The translations under genes were made by a program, and so were the position numbers. DNA of 6,597 bases from Acidimicrobiaceae bacterium (GTDB lineage: Bacteria > Actinomycetota > Acidimicrobiia > Acidimicrobiales > Bog-793): the NCBI GenBank assembly GCA_027459565.1, contig DAIDIA010000272.1, forward strand, positions 1 to 6,597, in the 5' to 3' direction. Position 1 is the stretch's first letter. Each line of letters starts with the position of its first letter. A model generated the notes under the pieces. The model made no database searches and was not told the origin of the DNA. It saw only the letters and a list, made by a program, of their open reading frames with translations. Positions 5,767 to 6,597 of the stretch are shown here, piece by piece.

Positions 5767-5979
5767 ATGGAAAATACCAGGGTCGCGACCCGCGACGGGT
5801 CCATCAGGCTTGGTCAGTTCCTCAAACTCGCCAATCTCATCGACTCGGGATCCGATGCGAAACGCCTTCTCGCTGAAGAGCTCGTGGAGGTCAACGGTGA
5901 AATCGAGACGAGGCGGGGTCGTCAGCTCGGACGCGGCGACACCGTCAGGTTCAACAACACCACCTACGAGGTTGCCTAG
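5767..5979 (+). CDS. Small S4-domain RNA-binding protein, YbcJ-like
   Basis: This 70-residue protein is almost entirely one S4 RNA-binding domain. IRLGQFLKLANLIDSGSDAK (13-32) forms the first helical part, and LLAEELVEVNGEIETRRGRQL (34-54) carries the usual S4 turn V-x-V-N-G followed by a basic stretch. GRGDTVRF (55-62) closes the fold. Spacing and size match stand-alone S4 proteins such as Escherichia coli YbcJ and the YaaA type of Firmicutes. These probably bind structured RNA or ribosomal particles, but their precise role is not established. The ATG at 5767 starts close to the domain, and no longer frame is needed. The gene diverges from the isomerase-like gene and converges on the DUF3048 gene, so it is likely transcribed alone. 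Its TAG stop overlaps the stop of that gene by four bases. Confidence 0.88.
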   Translation: MENTRVATRDGSIRLGQFLKLANLIDSGSDAKRLLAEELVEVNGEIETRRGRQLGRGDTVRFNNTTYEVA

Positions 5980-6597
5980 CCAGCTGGTGTCTGGTGGAAC
6001 AAGACGATCGCCGAGCTCGCGAACGTCGTGTCCGGGACGATCTCGACCCAGGTGCGGCCAGGCGCCATCGAGACCGTCTGGCCCGAGGAGTCTTTGAAGA
6101 CGAACGGGTCCACGTTGAGCTTTCGCGACCAGGTGACCTTGATCGCAACGCCGTTTCGAAGCACGTAACCAGGACCACTTCCGGTCAACTGGCTCTCGAT
6201 GTCACCCGAGCCTCCCGGGCTCTCGGAGTACGGGCCGATGGTGTACTTGGCCGACAAGACGGCGATGTTCGTCGTCGTGACCGGCGCACCCGTCGACGCA
6301 TCGTGGTCGACATTTCGCGCATAGGTGTGCACGAAGAGATTCTCGGCCCGCTTCCACTCCCAGAGGACCTCGGTGCCCTGGGAGAAGAAGATCCGGAAGG
6401 CTCGGATCTTCGTGCCGCCGGCCGGGACAGTCGTCGAATAGGTAAAGATCGGTGATGGCGGCGTCGTCAGGTTCGGGAAGAGACCGTAGAGCGCGCTTGT
6501 ACTCGTGTAGAGATTGTCGGGGGGTTGACGGTCGGTCGTCCGGTGTCCAGCTGCCTGCGCACCCTCGAGCAGGTTCGCGGGAGTGAGCGTCGACAGT
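5976..6597 (-). CDS. DUF3048-family protein, C-terminal part (runs off the right edge)
   Basis: The last 206 residues of a protein with a DUF3048-type C-terminal domain are encoded here. The visible sequence begins LSTLTPANLLEGAQAAG and includes PDNLYTSTSALYG, then LWEWKRAENLFVHTYAR. It continues with APVTTTNIAVLSAKYTIG, LTGSGPGYVLRNGVAIKVTWSR, DPFVFKDSSGQ and APGRTWVEIVP. The sequence GSG...G-x-x-x-x-x-T-W-S-R...P-G-R-T-W-V-E is the hallmark of the family, whose best-known member is the putative lipoprotein YerB of Bacillus subtilis. The function is unknown and an envelope location is usual. The N terminus, including any signal peptide or lipobox, lies beyond the window. ATG at 6332 is internal and not the start, because family sequence continues without a break to the right edge. 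The stop (TAG, reading 5978-5976) overlaps the stop of the S4-domain gene. Confidence 0.85.
   Translation of the reverse strand, partial: LSTLTPANLLEGAQAAGHRTTDRQPPDNLYTSTSALYGLFPNLTTPPSPIFTYSTTVPAGGTKIRAFRIFFSQGTEVLWEWKRAENLFVHTYARNVDHDASTGAPVTTTNIAVLSAKYTIGPYSESPGGSGDIESQLTGSGPGYVLRNGVAIKVTWSRKLNVDPFVFKDSSGQTVSMAPGRTWVEIVPDTTFASSAIVLFHQTPAG

Overview
The window is about 6.6 kb of GC-rich, densely coded bacterial DNA. It reads as ordinary chromosomal core sequence, not a mobile or accessory island. The gene content and protein sequences fit an actinomycete. The valine--tRNA ligase belongs to the subtype without a C-terminal coiled coil that I associate with Actinomycetota and archaea. The C-terminal part of a DUF3048 protein, a GTG-initiated CysS and several apparently leaderless starts point the same way. 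An Acidimicrobiia-like organism is my best guess, but that is recall-based inference, since no marker gene such as rRNA is present. I see no tRNA, rRNA, insertion sequence, CRISPR array or phage gene.

Layout from left to right. A major facilitator superfamily transporter on the minus strand runs off the left edge (1-261). Upstream of it is a small cold-shock protein gene, also minus (373-573), with a leader of roughly 200 bases separating it from cysS (minus, 771-2135). cysS and valS (plus, 2157-4787) diverge from a gap of only 21 bp that is almost entirely one inverted repeat. valS converges on a sugar phosphate isomerase/epimerase-like TIM-barrel gene (minus, 4839-5666). That gene diverges, across about 100 bp, from a 70-residue S4-domain RNA-binding protein (plus, 5767-5979). 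The S4 gene converges on a DUF3048-family gene (minus, 5976 to beyond the right edge), and the two stop codons share a CTAG tetramer.

Functionally this is mostly a translation and RNA cluster: two aminoacyl-tRNA synthetases, a cold-shock RNA chaperone and an S4 RNA-binding protein. It is flanked by a transporter, a carbohydrate-type isomerase and a likely cell-envelope protein. Gene orientation alternates, so most genes are probably single transcription units. csp could also be reached by read-through from cysS.

The most interesting signals are regulatory: the palindromic cysS/valS divergent promoter region, an operator-like repeat over the transporter promoter, a 16-bp palindrome ahead of the isomerase gene, and a recurring pattern of leaderless starts. 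I found no evidence for a previously undescribed multi-gene system.
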